The notes under the pieces were generated by a model that saw only the letters and a list, made by a program, of their open reading frames with translations, was not told the DNA's origin and searched no databases. The translations under genes and the position numbers were made by a program. A stretch of DNA of 37,566 nucleotides, taken from assembly GCA_002686885.1 (NCBI GenBank), contig NYYT01000034.1, positions 16,872 through 54,437 of the forward strand, read 5' to 3'. Positions 25,051 through 33,839 of this stretch are shown here, one piece after another. The DNA comes from Pedosphaera sp. Lineage in GTDB: Bacteria > Verrucomicrobiota > Verrucomicrobiia > Limisphaerales > AAA164-E04. How positions within the stretch are numbered: position 1 is the stretch's first letter; the number at the start of each line of letters is the position of its first letter.

Positions 25051-25647
25051 TCAAATCATGAGCTCCAAGATACGATCACTCAATTGACGTTTCCACCGCT
25101 CAAGAAATGTAAAGCGGTGATAGAGTTCGGTCAACTCGCCAACGAGTGATCGAGGGATGGAACCCTCTTCTTGGCGATGGGATTCCCATGAAACCTGGTG
25201 TCGTGAGAGAAGGCCCTCGAGATGCTGCAGATCGTCCTCCAAAGCCGAGCGAAGTGATTCACAGGTTTTGCGTTCATTCAACGCCTTGCTAAGAAATACG
25301 ACTTGTAAGAGCTCGGGCGCGTCTGAAGGTGGTTTCTGCTTGAGCATGGCATCGGTGGCATGGAGACAAGCACCCACCTCCATGAATCGGTCTCCGAGGT
25401 CTTCGGGAACCTCCTGCATCGGAACCAGCGAGGTTTGAAAACATTCTTGAAGCAGATACTTGAGCCGACTGGGGATCGCTCCAAGAATCTGGTAGGCATG
25501 ATGGAGGGATTGAGCTTCTGCTTCATTTTCAGGCCCCTTGAGCTCGGCCGCTCGCTCCAAGTAGCGGCTTTTGAGTGTCTCTGCATCCAGCACCAAGCTC
25601 GGAGTGACCCCAAGAAGTTGGAAATACGAATCCACGACAAACGACAA
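25051..25647 (-). CDS. HscB-like Fe-S co-chaperone, J domain without HPD
   Basis: 198 residues from the TTG at 25647; a GTG at 25635 is an alternative and no early ATG exists. The N-terminal 70 residues resemble the J domain of HscB (DSYFQLLGV, then LKSRYLERAAELKG, then LHHAYQILGAIPSRLKYLL), and the rest is the three-helix HscB C-terminal type with many Leu/Glu. The HPD tripeptide essential for stimulating Hsp70 ATPase is missing: the position reads AELKGPEN. It sits 18 bases after the iscA-like gene, which supports a role in Fe-S cluster delivery. Proven HscB function should not be assumed. Confidence 0.75.
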   Translation of the reverse strand: MSFVVDSYFQLLGVTPSLVLDAETLKSRYLERAAELKGPENEAEAQSLHHAYQILGAIPSRLKYLLQECFQTSLVPMQEVPEDLGDRFMEVGACLHATDAMLKQKPPSDAPELLQVVFLSKALNERKTCESLRSALEDDLQHLEGLLSRHQVSWESHRQEEGSIPRSLVGELTELYHRFTFLERWKRQLSDRILELMI

Positions 25648-25665
25648 GAAAGCAGACCTATCTGG

Positions 25666-26052
25666 TCAGGCACTGAAACTCTCGCCACAGGAGCAACTCG
25701 ACGCCGCATTGGGATTACTGACCTTGAATCCTCCATCCTGAAAGGATTCCCTGTAGTCCAATTCAGAACCCGTCACATAAAGGGCACTTTTAGGGTCTAC
25801 CACCACCCGGACGCCTTGAGACTCCACTACAATGTCGCGGTGAGCCGGTTGATCCTGAAGATCCATTTTATACTGAAGCCCCGAGCAGCCACCACCGACC
25901 ACGGCGACTCGCAAAATCCCATGCGGCCTTCCCTGTCGAGAGAGAAGAGAAGACACCTTGTTGCCAGCCTGTTCGGTGAGACGAATCAGACGCTCATCCC
26001 CCTGCCGGATACTCACTTCACTTTGGGATTTCTTCAACTTGCCCGTGATCAT
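25666..26052 (-). CDS. IscA/HesB-type iron-sulfur cluster assembly protein
   Basis: 128 residues from the ATG at 26052; an in-frame TTG at 26094, right after the upstream stop, would give 142. The A-type carrier signature is complete: GGGCSGLQYKMDL with C56, and C120-S-C122 in SSCSCGESF at the C-terminus, the three cysteines that bind iron or the cluster. It carries [2Fe-2S] or [4Fe-4S] clusters to apo-proteins in the cytoplasm. It could be IscA, ErpA or SufA; the sequence does not decide. The extra basic N-terminal 25 residues are longer than usual. It is followed by the hscB-like gene. Confidence 0.92.
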   Translation of the reverse strand: MITGKLKKSQSEVSIRQGDERLIRLTEQAGNKVSSLLSRQGRPHGILRVAVVGGGCSGLQYKMDLQDQPAHRDIVVESQGVRVVVDPKSALYVTGSELDYRESFQDGGFKVSNPNAASSCSCGESFSA

Positions 26053-26094
26053 ATCAATACCTATTTCTATACGGCACTCGCGGCTACCTTGCAA

Positions 26095-29000
26095 TCATGG
26101 GCTCGTTTCTTCATGCAGCACTTCAATGCGATCCCAGTAGGCGAAATCATTGGTCAGGTCATAGGCATAGTTTTCAAGACGCACCGGAACGGACGGCCCG
26201 GCAAAAGGGGTCAAGTCCACTTGAACCTCCTGCCAGGTGCCCGCGCTTGCTTCCATGCGCTGGCGATGCACGAGCTTTTGATCCACAAAGACCCTCAGCA
26301 CCCAGGGTCCATCCTGAGCAGCGCCCGCCCGGATACGCAACCAAGTAGCCCCCTCAGAGGCAACATCCAGCGTGGAGGAGAGGCTGGCAGAACGCTGGTG
26401 GCCGTAAGGATGAGTGACCAGGATGTGCTCGCGCCCATTCCAATCTGTCATCACCGCGGGAGCTGGACCTTTCTCGGCGGAATCCACCTCCCATTGTGGG
26501 TTCCAAAGGCTGATGGACTCATAGTCACGGGGCATCGAGGAGGCCTGCTCCCCTACCAGCTCACGCCGCAGGGCCGGGGTCATGCGGCGACCATCTTCAG
26601 GCGGATTAAGCACATACCATATGAGGTCTCTGAAATCCTGATCGGGCATTTGTTCCAGCCCTTCGGGCATCAGGCTGGATGGGGTTGTTTCCCTCGATGC
26701 AATATCCTTTTTGCGAACCACCTGCTCCAAAGGTCCAGCAGCGAGCAGCTTCACGTAGGTCTCGGTTTCCTCGATCACTCTACCGGAAAAGGTCCGATCA
26801 TCATGCGTCTCAACGATCACATTCTCGTAACCAGCTCCGATGATTTGATTGGGATTAATGACATTGGCCAAGAGCGCGTCAAGATTGGAGCGCCCCACTC
26901 CCGTGAGGTCTGGACCCACCGAGGCCCCTTTGCCGTGCAACTGATGACAGACCAGGCAAACCGTCTCTGCAAGCTGTTGACCACGGGCTAAATCGGGTTC
27001 CCCTTCCAGCACCATGGCTTTTTTGGCTGCGATCAATAGATCCATGTCGGCATTGGCCGGGCGCACGCGCCCGATGGCAGCCAAGGAAGCTTTCTGAATA
27101 GCTTCATCACGATGTTCGGTGAGGGCACGGATCACCGAAGCGGGCAAGTCGGAGGCAGCCACCTGTTTCTGCTCAATCCCCAAGAGCAGTCTTCTGATCC
27201 ACGCGTTTCTGGACATGAGCATTTTGATGGCCTCCTGTCGATGGGAAGGTGTCAGCTTGGACCAGGATTCCATCACGCCCTGAGCCATGGCCTCACCTTC
27301 CTGTTCGCGCATGGCGCGAATCAGTTCCAGAGTCAATGGCCCACCGGCATCCCGCTGAAAGCGCTTGAGCAAGGCTTGCTGCAAGGCGTCGTTCTGGAAG
27401 CGTCGAGCCATATCCATGGCCCTTCTCTGCGTCGGCTCATCCACCTGCTCCGATTCAATGTGCTTGACGATATTTTCCAAGGTCTTGGGATCTCGCCACA
27501 ACACCCCTAACTGCAGTAGCCACTCCTGGTGCAGGGTCCCTCCCGCTTGTGACCAACGTTCCAACAACGCCGTGGCGTTTGCGGGAGCATCGCTTCCATG
27601 CAATTCCTGTCCCTCAGCCAAGGCCCTGAGAGCTTGGAGCATCAAGCCCTGATCTGCCGCACTGAAACGATCCACAGCTTGAACCGCCAGGGCGAAGGCC
27701 TCCGGTGTGGCCATGTCACAAAGTCGCCGGAGGGTCTTGTGCGTCAGTTGACCGGCAAGCGGCTGAGCCGCGGGCCCCTCGTTCACAAGCCAATCCAAAA
27801 CGGAAGCGGGATCTTCTGCGACCCAAGGTTCGGCAGCCATCCAGGTCATGAATGGGATCAGGGGATCCTGAGCATCGGCAGAAGCACGAATCAATGCATC
27901 AAAAACAGGTCCCAGTGTTTCCAGGCCCGCAGACGAACGCCGGGGAGTATCGATGGTCAGCGACCCAGAAGCATACTGTCGCAAGGCTGTCGCCACCGCC
28001 GCCCTTACCGAGGCATGCGGATCCTTGGCCAGACGCTCGAGCCTGGCAAAAGCCCTCCAGTGGTCGGTCGCACGTTCTCCTGTCAAACGAGCAGCCCACA
28101 TGCGCAAGCCAAAATCGACATGTTGACTGGCGGCATCCAAGGTGGATTCATCCAAAAGCCCGCTCCCATGAAGGGTCCAAAGGGCACTCAAACGCCCCTC
28201 AAGGGTGGAAGCCTCTTGGATCATCGCCCTCAAGGCAGGCTGTGTCTCTGCATCACGACGCTCATTCAATAATCGCTGGGCCATTTCGCGATGCCATACG
28301 TTGGGGTGATTCAGCAGAGTCACCAGCTCCTTGCCAGAGGCTTGGGCAAGGTTCATCTCTTTCTCAGGTCGGCTTGAGATCATACCTCCTTGGCCATCGC
28401 CGGTGTAGACCACGCGCCAAATGCGACCATAAGCACGATCCACGCCTTCGGGATCGGCCCGAGCATTTTGATAGCATGGGTATTTATCATACCAATCGGC
28501 AATCCAGACCGTACCATCAGGACCAATCTGCTCACTGACGGATCGAAACCAACCATCGGAAGACTGGACGAAATTATCCATGGCGTGGGCCTTGAAGGAT
28601 GCACCATGGGGTTCCAGACGATCCATGTTGACCGCGTTTTCGTGAATATTCCCCATCAGCACTCTACCGGAATAGGCCTCAGGGTATTGATTTCCCTGAT
28701 ACACAGCCACCCCGCAGTAAGCAGCTCGATAGTGACGATGATCGACAATGGATGGTAGCAACCCATAGCTATAGGAAAATTCAGGCCGTCCGGCTTGACG
28801 GACATAAAGTCCCCCCGGAGCCATGTGAAAGAGATGGTCAATGACACAGGCACTGACAAAAGCATTGCCATAGCGATCAAAATCCACGTGCCATTGATTG
28901 GATGCGCCATCCGAAAAAATCTCGAACCGTTTGGAAGTCGGGTGATAGCGGGCCACGGCCGCGTTCATGATGACTTCGGGGCGCTCGGGGTGATCGGGAT

Positions 29001-29613
29001 CCTTGACCTTCGAATGAGTGAACACCCCCTGAGTCATGTAAAGCCAGCCATCCGGCCCCCAGGTAAACCCATTGAGCAATTCGTGGCGATCCTCCAAACC
29101 GAATCCACCCAACAGAGTCGTGGTTTGATCACATCGATCATCTCCATCGGTGTCTTCCAGAAAAAGTAAATAGGGAGCCTGCCCCACGTAAACGCCCCCG
29201 TTACCCAACAGCAAACCGGTCGCAAGGTTGAGTCCATCCGCAAAGAGGGTGGACGTGTCCGCACGTCCATCCGCATCGGTGTCTTCCAGTATGCGAATTC
29301 GGTCACGAGGTTTTTCACCCCTCTTGGCCCCTTGAGGGTATTCGAAAAGTTCCAGCACCCAAAGTCGCCCTCGCTCGTCCCAGTCCATGGCAACTGGATT
29401 GACCACATCAGGTTCGCTGGCAAAAAGACGCATTTCAAAGCCATCAGGAACCGAAAAGGTCGCCGGGGCCAGGGTGGGTGGCACGGGCTGACTGGAGGCA
29501 GGCGCATGGGGGCCCGTCAATTGACGCCCTGCAGCGCGCAGGGTGATGGTATTAAGGACCAAAGCCAGGCAAACACACAGGGCACAAAAAGTGGTTGAAA
29601 CAATAGTTTTCAT
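26095..29613 (-). CDS. PVC-type heme-binding CxxCH protein (membrane-bound dehydrogenase type, HEAT repeats)
   Basis: 1172 residues from the ATG at 29613, which places a good signal sequence first (STTFCALCVCLALVLNTITLRAAG); the frame is open a further 225 bases but with no signal. Parts in order: a beta-propeller like sugar dehydrogenases (about 40-420), with FSVPDGFEMRLFASEPDVVNPVAMDWDERGRLWVLE and calcium-binding-like DTDADGRADTSTLF; a HEAT-like helical region (about 440-850); a c-type heme site C886-L-V-C889-H890 in the family domain with GPDLTGVGRSNLDALLANVINPN; and a C-terminal jelly-roll region (about 1010-1170). Such proteins are abundant in Planctomycetes and Verrucomicrobia and are thought to oxidise sugars in the periplasm. 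It lies about 220 bases downstream of the DUF1501 gene and is probably co-expressed with it. Confidence 0.9.
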   Translation of the reverse strand: MKTIVSTTFCALCVCLALVLNTITLRAAGRQLTGPHAPASSQPVPPTLAPATFSVPDGFEMRLFASEPDVVNPVAMDWDERGRLWVLELFEYPQGAKRGEKPRDRIRILEDTDADGRADTSTLFADGLNLATGLLLGNGGVYVGQAPYLLFLEDTDGDDRCDQTTTLLGGFGLEDRHELLNGFTWGPDGWLYMTQGVFTHSKVKDPDHPERPEVIMNAAVARYHPTSKRFEIFSDGASNQWHVDFDRYGNAFVSACVIDHLFHMAPGGLYVRQAGRPEFSYSYGLLPSIVDHRHYRAAYCGVAVYQGNQYPEAYSGRVLMGNIHENAVNMDRLEPHGASFKAHAMDNFVQSSDGWFRSVSEQIGPDGTVWIADWYDKYPCYQNARADPEGVDRAYGRIWRVVYTGDGQGGMISSRPEKEMNLAQASGKELVTLLNHPNVWHREMAQRLLNERRDAETQPALRAMIQEASTLEGRLSALWTLHGSGLLDESTLDAASQHVDFGLRMWAARLTGERATDHWRAFARLERLAKDPHASVRAAVATALRQYASGSLTIDTPRRSSAGLETLGPVFDALIRASADAQDPLIPFMTWMAAEPWVAEDPASVLDWLVNEGPAAQPLAGQLTHKTLRRLCDMATPEAFALAVQAVDRFSAADQGLMLQALRALAEGQELHGSDAPANATALLERWSQAGGTLHQEWLLQLGVLWRDPKTLENIVKHIESEQVDEPTQRRAMDMARRFQNDALQQALLKRFQRDAGGPLTLELIRAMREQEGEAMAQGVMESWSKLTPSHRQEAIKMLMSRNAWIRRLLLGIEQKQVAASDLPASVIRALTEHRDEAIQKASLAAIGRVRPANADMDLLIAAKKAMVLEGEPDLARGQQLAETVCLVCHQLHGKGASVGPDLTGVGRSNLDALLANVINPNQIIGAGYENVIVETHDDRTFSGRVIEETETYVKLLAAGPLEQVVRKKDIASRETTPSSLMPEGLEQMPDQDFRDLIWYVLNPPEDGRRMTPALRRELVGEQASSMPRDYESISLWNPQWEVDSAEKGPAPAVMTDWNGREHILVTHPYGHQRSASLSSTLDVASEGATWLRIRAGAAQDGPWVLRVFVDQKLVHRQRMEASAGTWQEVQVDLTPFAGPSVPVRLENYAYDLTNDFAYWDRIEVLHEETSP

Positions 29614-29830
29614 CGAAAATGGTGAGCAATTGGCATGTTGCGAGAATGCATCCTTCAAAGGGTCCAATGCGCAGCGAACAGGCTCCGCAGCCTCAAGTGA
29701 ACCATCTCGGATGGGGTGGATGTTGCGCCAAATCGCCCGTGCTGTCAAAATCCCATTCCTGCCCGTGGGGCTGAAGATCTTTTTCACCTCAAAACCGATG
29801 ACCTGCAGGTCAGATGGAGATTGGGCACCT

Positions 29831-31294
29831 TCAGGCAATCAAGGAACGGACAATATTGCCATGGACATCGGTGAGACGGAAATCTCGCCCGGCATAGCGG
29901 AAGGTAAAAGCCTCATGATCAAAACCCAGGAGCCATAGAATCGTGGCATGCAGATCGTGAACATGCACCACATCTTCGACTGCCTGAAATCCAAATGGAT
30001 CGGTCGCCCCATGCACCATGCCACCCCGGACACCCCCTCCGGCCAACCACATGGTAAACCCATGGTGATTGTGGTCTCGCCCATTGATCTTACCAGCATT
30101 GGCACCGGGCTTGGGAAGTTCCACCGTCGGAGTCCGCCCAAATTCGCCGCCCCATAGGACCAGGGTGTCTTCCAACATGCCTCGCTGCTTGAGGTCGGTG
30201 AGGAGCGCGCCTATCGGTTGATCACACTCCCGAGCCAATCGGCGGTGGTTTTTTTCGATATCATCGTGGTTGTCCCAGGGTTGCCCGGCTCCGTGCCAAA
30301 GCTGGACAAAACGCACCCCCCGCTCCAGTAACCGGCGGGCAATCAACATTTGGCGTCCCTGGACCCCATCCCCATACATGTCGCGGATGTGTTCGGGTTC
30401 CCGTTGGATGTCGAATGCGTCGGTAGCGTCCATTTGCATGCGATAAGCCAACTCGAATGAGTGAATACGGGCTTCGAGCTGAGGATCGGCTTGTCGCTGT
30501 TCGACGTGTTCCCGGTTGATGCGTTGGAGCAAATCAAGCTGACGTCTCTGGCGAGAGCTGGTCAGTTTCTTGTTTTGAATATGCTCAATCAGCTTTTCAA
30601 CTTCCCGGTGGCGAGAGTCGACATAGGTTCCCTGAAACACACCCGGAAGAAATCCTGACTGCCAATTTTGAGATTCCTGAATCGGGTAGCCCCCCGGACA
30701 CATGACAATGAAGCCAGGCAAATTCTGGTTTTCACTTCCCAGACCATAGGTCACCCACGAACCTACACTGGGGCGAACGAGCCGGGCTTCACCGCAATTC
30801 ATCAACATCAACGAGGGCTCATGATTCGGCACATCGGCCTTCATGGATCGAATCACGGCGATATCATCGATGCATCGAGCCACATGAGGAAAGAGGTCAC
30901 TGACTTCGATCCCACTTTGCCCATGATGCTTGAATTCAAAAGGCGATGCAAAAGCAGCGCCCGTCTGACGTTCGGTGCGCAAATTTTGCATCGGCAGCAT
31001 CTGCCCGGCATAGCGGTCAAGCTCTGGCTTGGGATCAAAGCTGTCCACGTGAGACGGCCCACCATTCATGAAGAGATGGATCACTCTCTTTGCCTTGCCG
31101 GGAAGCAGGGGTTGACGCGGTGCAAGCGGAACAGTGGTTTCAGCCGAGGCATGCGAGGCGGGAGTGAGAAGCCCCGCTCCGCCCAACAGACTCTGCAGGC
31201 CAAGAGAACCGAAGCCCATACCCAGTCTGGAAAGGAAAGCTCGCCGGGGGGGCTGGCTTACCCTGTCCGAGTCGAATGATGGGGTGGAGAGCAT
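29831..31294 (-). CDS. DUF1501 protein with twin-arginine signal
   Basis: 487 residues. The N-terminus has a twin-arginine export motif, R17-R18-AFLSRLG, with a hydrophobic stretch to about residue 50, so it is exported folded. The rest is the DUF1501 sulfatase-like fold typical of planctomycetes and verrucomicrobia: KRVIHLFMNGGPSHVDSFDPKP at the start, NGRDHNHHGFTMWLAGGGVRGG near 400, and HDLHATILWLLGFDH near the end. The motifs carry the metal-binding Asp/His residues of the alkaline phosphatase superfamily, without a Cys/Ser sulfatase signature. Substrate unknown. These genes usually pair with a PSD1 cytochrome gene; here the partner is the heme-binding CxxCH protein downstream. Confidence 0.92.
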   Translation of the reverse strand: MLSTPSFDSDRVSQPPRRAFLSRLGMGFGSLGLQSLLGGAGLLTPASHASAETTVPLAPRQPLLPGKAKRVIHLFMNGGPSHVDSFDPKPELDRYAGQMLPMQNLRTERQTGAAFASPFEFKHHGQSGIEVSDLFPHVARCIDDIAVIRSMKADVPNHEPSLMLMNCGEARLVRPSVGSWVTYGLGSENQNLPGFIVMCPGGYPIQESQNWQSGFLPGVFQGTYVDSRHREVEKLIEHIQNKKLTSSRQRRQLDLLQRINREHVEQRQADPQLEARIHSFELAYRMQMDATDAFDIQREPEHIRDMYGDGVQGRQMLIARRLLERGVRFVQLWHGAGQPWDNHDDIEKNHRRLARECDQPIGALLTDLKQRGMLEDTLVLWGGEFGRTPTVELPKPGANAGKINGRDHNHHGFTMWLAGGGVRGGMVHGATDPFGFQAVEDVVHVHDLHATILWLLGFDHEAFTFRYAGRDFRLTDVHGNIVRSLIA

Positions 31295-31368
31295 GAGATC
31301 AAAAATAGAGGGGGCTCAGGAGGGCATCCAGCTTGAACCAGCACTGCATGATTCCTCAAACATAGCTC

Positions 31369-31566
31369 TTAGCCAAACCCGGGCTCTTGTGGGGGCGCTA
31401 GAGGAGCCGGCTCGGTTTTGGGAGCTTTGCTCTGATAGGTGTAGATGGCCCACAACCCAAAGCCAACCATCAGGAAGATCCCTGCAATCAGGCTGGCAAA
31501 AACCTTACCCACCCATGGGTTGGTGACGATGGCAGGATTTTGAGGCTTGGTGTCGTTCACGCTCAT
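31369..31566 (-). CDS. Small single-span membrane protein, function unknown
   Basis: 65 residues from the ATG at 31566 (the frame is open to 31599). A polar N-terminus (DTKPQNPAIVTNP) leads into one transmembrane helix, about residues 18-42 (VFASLIAGIFLMVGFGLWAIY), followed by a proline-rich tail (PKTEPAPLAPPQEPG). I recognise no family. It lies between the nucleotidyltransferase gene (35 bases upstream) and the DUF1501 gene (74 bases downstream) on the same strand, so it is likely to be transcribed with them. Confidence 0.6.
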   Translation of the reverse strand: MSVNDTKPQNPAIVTNPWVGKVFASLIAGIFLMVGFGLWAIYTYQSKAPKTEPAPLAPPQEPGFG

Positions 31567-31601
31567 TAGATAGTTTACCCTGCCCCTGCCCGGATGCAAC
31601 C

Positions 31602-32354
31602 CTATCCTTGAGGCGCCTGCAAGGAGGCAAGCACCTCAGGATCGCGAACATCTACCCAGCGACCTTCAATTTTGAGGCCAGCCATGCGACCACCTGATTC
31701 GATCGTCGCGCTAATGGCGTCGGTCAACTCATATTCCCCACGCGGCGATGGAGTCAGCGCCTGCATGCGGTCAAAAGCCTGAGGCGTGAAAACGTAAATG
31801 CCCGCATTGTAATAAATCGGGTCCCCCGGTTTGAGAACGCCTTCCCTTCGGAGGGCTTCCAACTGTTCCAGAGAAGGTTTTTCGACCAGCTTGGTAAGAC
31901 AGAAGGTGTCGTCGAAGAAATTGATCCCCCCCTGCGTCACATCTTCCCCTTCGGTCACCGTCAGCAAACCATCGAATGCAGCTGTGCTAAAACGCTGAAC
32001 CATCTGATGGTAGGTCTCAGGGCGCACCAGAATGTCGCCGTAGGTGAGCAGAAAATCATCTTTCCCCACAAAATCTCGAGCTGGCAGAGCTGCGCGGCCC
32101 GTACCGTCTTGTAGGGTTTGCTGACGATACTGGAGATTGACTCCGAGAGCGCTCCCATCGCCTAGGTGTTGTTCGATCACTTCGGCTTTCCAGCCGGTGA
32201 TGAGGCAAATGTCGACAATGCCGGCCTGTCTCAAGCCACCCAGAATGTGTTCTAGGATAGGCTTGCCTTCGACCCGAAGCATGGGCTTGGGGGTTTCCTC
32301 GGTCAGAGAGCCCATGCGGGTCCCCTTCCCTGCTGCCAGGATGATTGCTTTCAT
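31602..32354 (-). CDS. Sugar-phosphate nucleotidyltransferase (NTP_transferase family)
   Basis: 250 residues from the ATG at 32354; the nine codons before it are only an open frame. The activation loop is AIILAAGKGTRMGSLTEETPKPML with the conserved GxGxRxxxxTxxxPKP motif at the N-terminus, then LEHILGGL, the sugar-binding region GRAALPARDF, and the catalytic LTYGDILV (the Asp binds the metal) followed by VTEGEDVTQGG. It transfers NMP to a sugar 1-phosphate, making an NDP-sugar for polysaccharide or LPS synthesis. It is short, with no left-handed beta-helix acyltransferase domain, and so resembles GalU/RmlA/HddC-like enzymes. The sugar cannot be named. Confidence 0.85.
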   Translation of the reverse strand: MKAIILAAGKGTRMGSLTEETPKPMLRVEGKPILEHILGGLRQAGIVDICLITGWKAEVIEQHLGDGSALGVNLQYRQQTLQDGTGRAALPARDFVGKDDFLLTYGDILVRPETYHQMVQRFSTAAFDGLLTVTEGEDVTQGGINFFDDTFCLTKLVEKPSLEQLEALRREGVLKPGDPIYYNAGIYVFTPQAFDRMQALTPSPRGEYELTDAISATIESGGRMAGLKIEGRWVDVRDPEVLASLQAPQG

Positions 32355-32423
32355 GGCCTCTCTCCGCACCCCTGTAAGCACTTGGAACCTCTCCTCTTGG
32401 CGATTCGCAAGTATGGGAAATAT

Positions 32424-33650
32424 TCAGGCACCATATTTGTCAAACATCCGAGCGTGAGCCTGCATGTGTCGCATGAGGAACTTGGCTTCAAAGACCCCCA
32501 GAGATCCTAGATTGGCCCCAGTTTCGGTAAATCGATCCAACTTGTCCGAGCCTGAAAAGGCGGAGCTCAAGAGCACCGGTTGTGGATGCCATGAGTGTCC
32601 CTTCATCGGGCATGGCGTGGAATGGTCTCCGGTGATGGCCAGCACATCGGGGCGCTTTTGAAGAAGAATCGGCAAGGCTTCATCCAGCTCCTCGATGGCT
32701 TTTTTCTTGGCCTCAAAATTCCCATCCTCCCCATACATGTCGGTGTATTTGTAATGAATGAAGAAGAAATCGTAATCGTCATAAAGTTCCAGATAACGAT
32801 TGAACTGTTCACCAATGGTTTGCGGACCCTCTATCTTGGTCATGCCAACGAGTTGGGCCAAACCTTTATACATGGGATAAACCGCCAAACAGGCTGGCTT
32901 GAGCCGATAGCGTTCTTGGAAAGTTGGAATATCGGGCTGATGCGCAATGCCCCGCATCAGAAACCCATTGGCCGGTTGCTCATCTTTGAGCAGTGGTAGC
33001 GCCACCTCGTAGAAGGCATTGATCAGATCCGCGGCCTTTTGAGCTTTCTTGGAACTGGCATCGGCGGGAATCGCCTTGGCGATGGGAAGTCCTTCCCGTT
33101 GAGGATCGGTATCCAGAATCGGGCCCTCCAGGCCGGCTCCCCTGAAGATGACCACAAAACGATGTCCCTTACCCGCCTGAATCATCACCTCAGCAGACCC
33201 CACCCTTTTGATTTTGGAAGCCAGAATGTCGCACAAGCGCTCACACACCTCGGTTTCAATCCGCCCAGCTCGACGGTCGGTGACCAGCCCTGAGTCATCG
33301 AGAGAGCAAAAGTTGGCTCGGGCAGCCACATCACCTGGCTTCAATTCAATCCCCAGGCCAAGCGCTTCAATGACCCCTCGTCCCACTTGAGTTTCCACCG
33401 GATCATAGCCAAAGAGCGCGAGATGTCCGGGCCCGCTTCCGGGTGTGATCCCCGGAGCCACAGGGGTCATGCGCCCCTGAATGGCTTCATGGCTCAGCTG
33501 ATCCATGTTGGGCGTTGCGGCAGCTTCCAGAGGGGTCAGAAACTCTGTGTCCTTGGTAGCAATATCCCCCACCCCATCCATGACAATCAGGGCCAGTTTG
33601 GCCGTCGTCGGAAGGGTGAGTTGAGAATACAGTGTGTCAAGTTGGGTCAT
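32424..33650 (-). CDS. apgM: 2,3-bisphosphoglycerate-independent phosphoglycerate mutase, archaeal type
   Basis: 408 residues from the ATG at 33650; a TTG at 33662 is four codons upstream. The first strand LALIVMDGVGD has the metal-binding Asp25, and SGPGHLALFGYDP holds the phosphorylated Ser72 of the alkaline phosphatase superfamily. VGRGVIEALG, RANFCSLDDSGLVTDRRAGR and AITGDHSTPCPMKGHSWHPQP are the signature stretches of ApgM. It interconverts 3- and 2-phosphoglycerate in glycolysis/gluconeogenesis, with Mn or Mg. This form is common in archaea and present in a minority of bacteria. It is the second gene of the minus-strand block, after the GreA-like gene. Confidence 0.93.
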   Translation of the reverse strand: MTQLDTLYSQLTLPTTAKLALIVMDGVGDIATKDTEFLTPLEAAATPNMDQLSHEAIQGRMTPVAPGITPGSGPGHLALFGYDPVETQVGRGVIEALGLGIELKPGDVAARANFCSLDDSGLVTDRRAGRIETEVCERLCDILASKIKRVGSAEVMIQAGKGHRFVVIFRGAGLEGPILDTDPQREGLPIAKAIPADASSKKAQKAADLINAFYEVALPLLKDEQPANGFLMRGIAHQPDIPTFQERYRLKPACLAVYPMYKGLAQLVGMTKIEGPQTIGEQFNRYLELYDDYDFFFIHYKYTDMYGEDGNFEAKKKAIEELDEALPILLQKRPDVLAITGDHSTPCPMKGHSWHPQPVLLSSAFSGSDKLDRFTETGANLGSLGVFEAKFLMRHMQAHARMFDKYGA

Positions 33651-33839
33651 GCTCAATGTCAATGTAAGAGTTCAAAAGTTGCCAGTGAGGTCTTCATTCG
33701 TAAACGTTTCGCGAAAAAACAGAGACCGCCACGGCTCCAAGGGGTGGATTTTGGGTCGTGCCGTCTTCAAGGTCAATGGGATATTCATTCCATGCCAACG
33801 CGCCTACCATCCTTTTATCCCTTTTATGGAAGACAGCAT

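Noticed and set aside
25360-26991. Long plus-strand open frame of 543 codons
   Set aside because: It is antisense to the HscB-like, IscA-type and heme-protein genes, shows no recognisable domain, and reads as a shadow of their codon use.
29799-29812. Perfect 14-bp palindrome TGACCTGCAGGTCA between the DUF1501 and heme-protein genes
   Set aside because: A 14-bp perfect palindrome is expected about twice in a window of this size by chance; no second copy or promoter beside it, so no operator claim.
29614-29838. Possible N-terminal extension of the heme-binding protein
   Set aside because: The extra 75 residues are basic and unstructured and would bury the clear signal peptide that begins at 29613; treated as intergenic.
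33707-33716. Palindrome TTTCGCGAAA between the GreA-like and apgM genes
   Set aside because: Ten bp is expected many times in 37 kb; no T run after it, so not a terminator.
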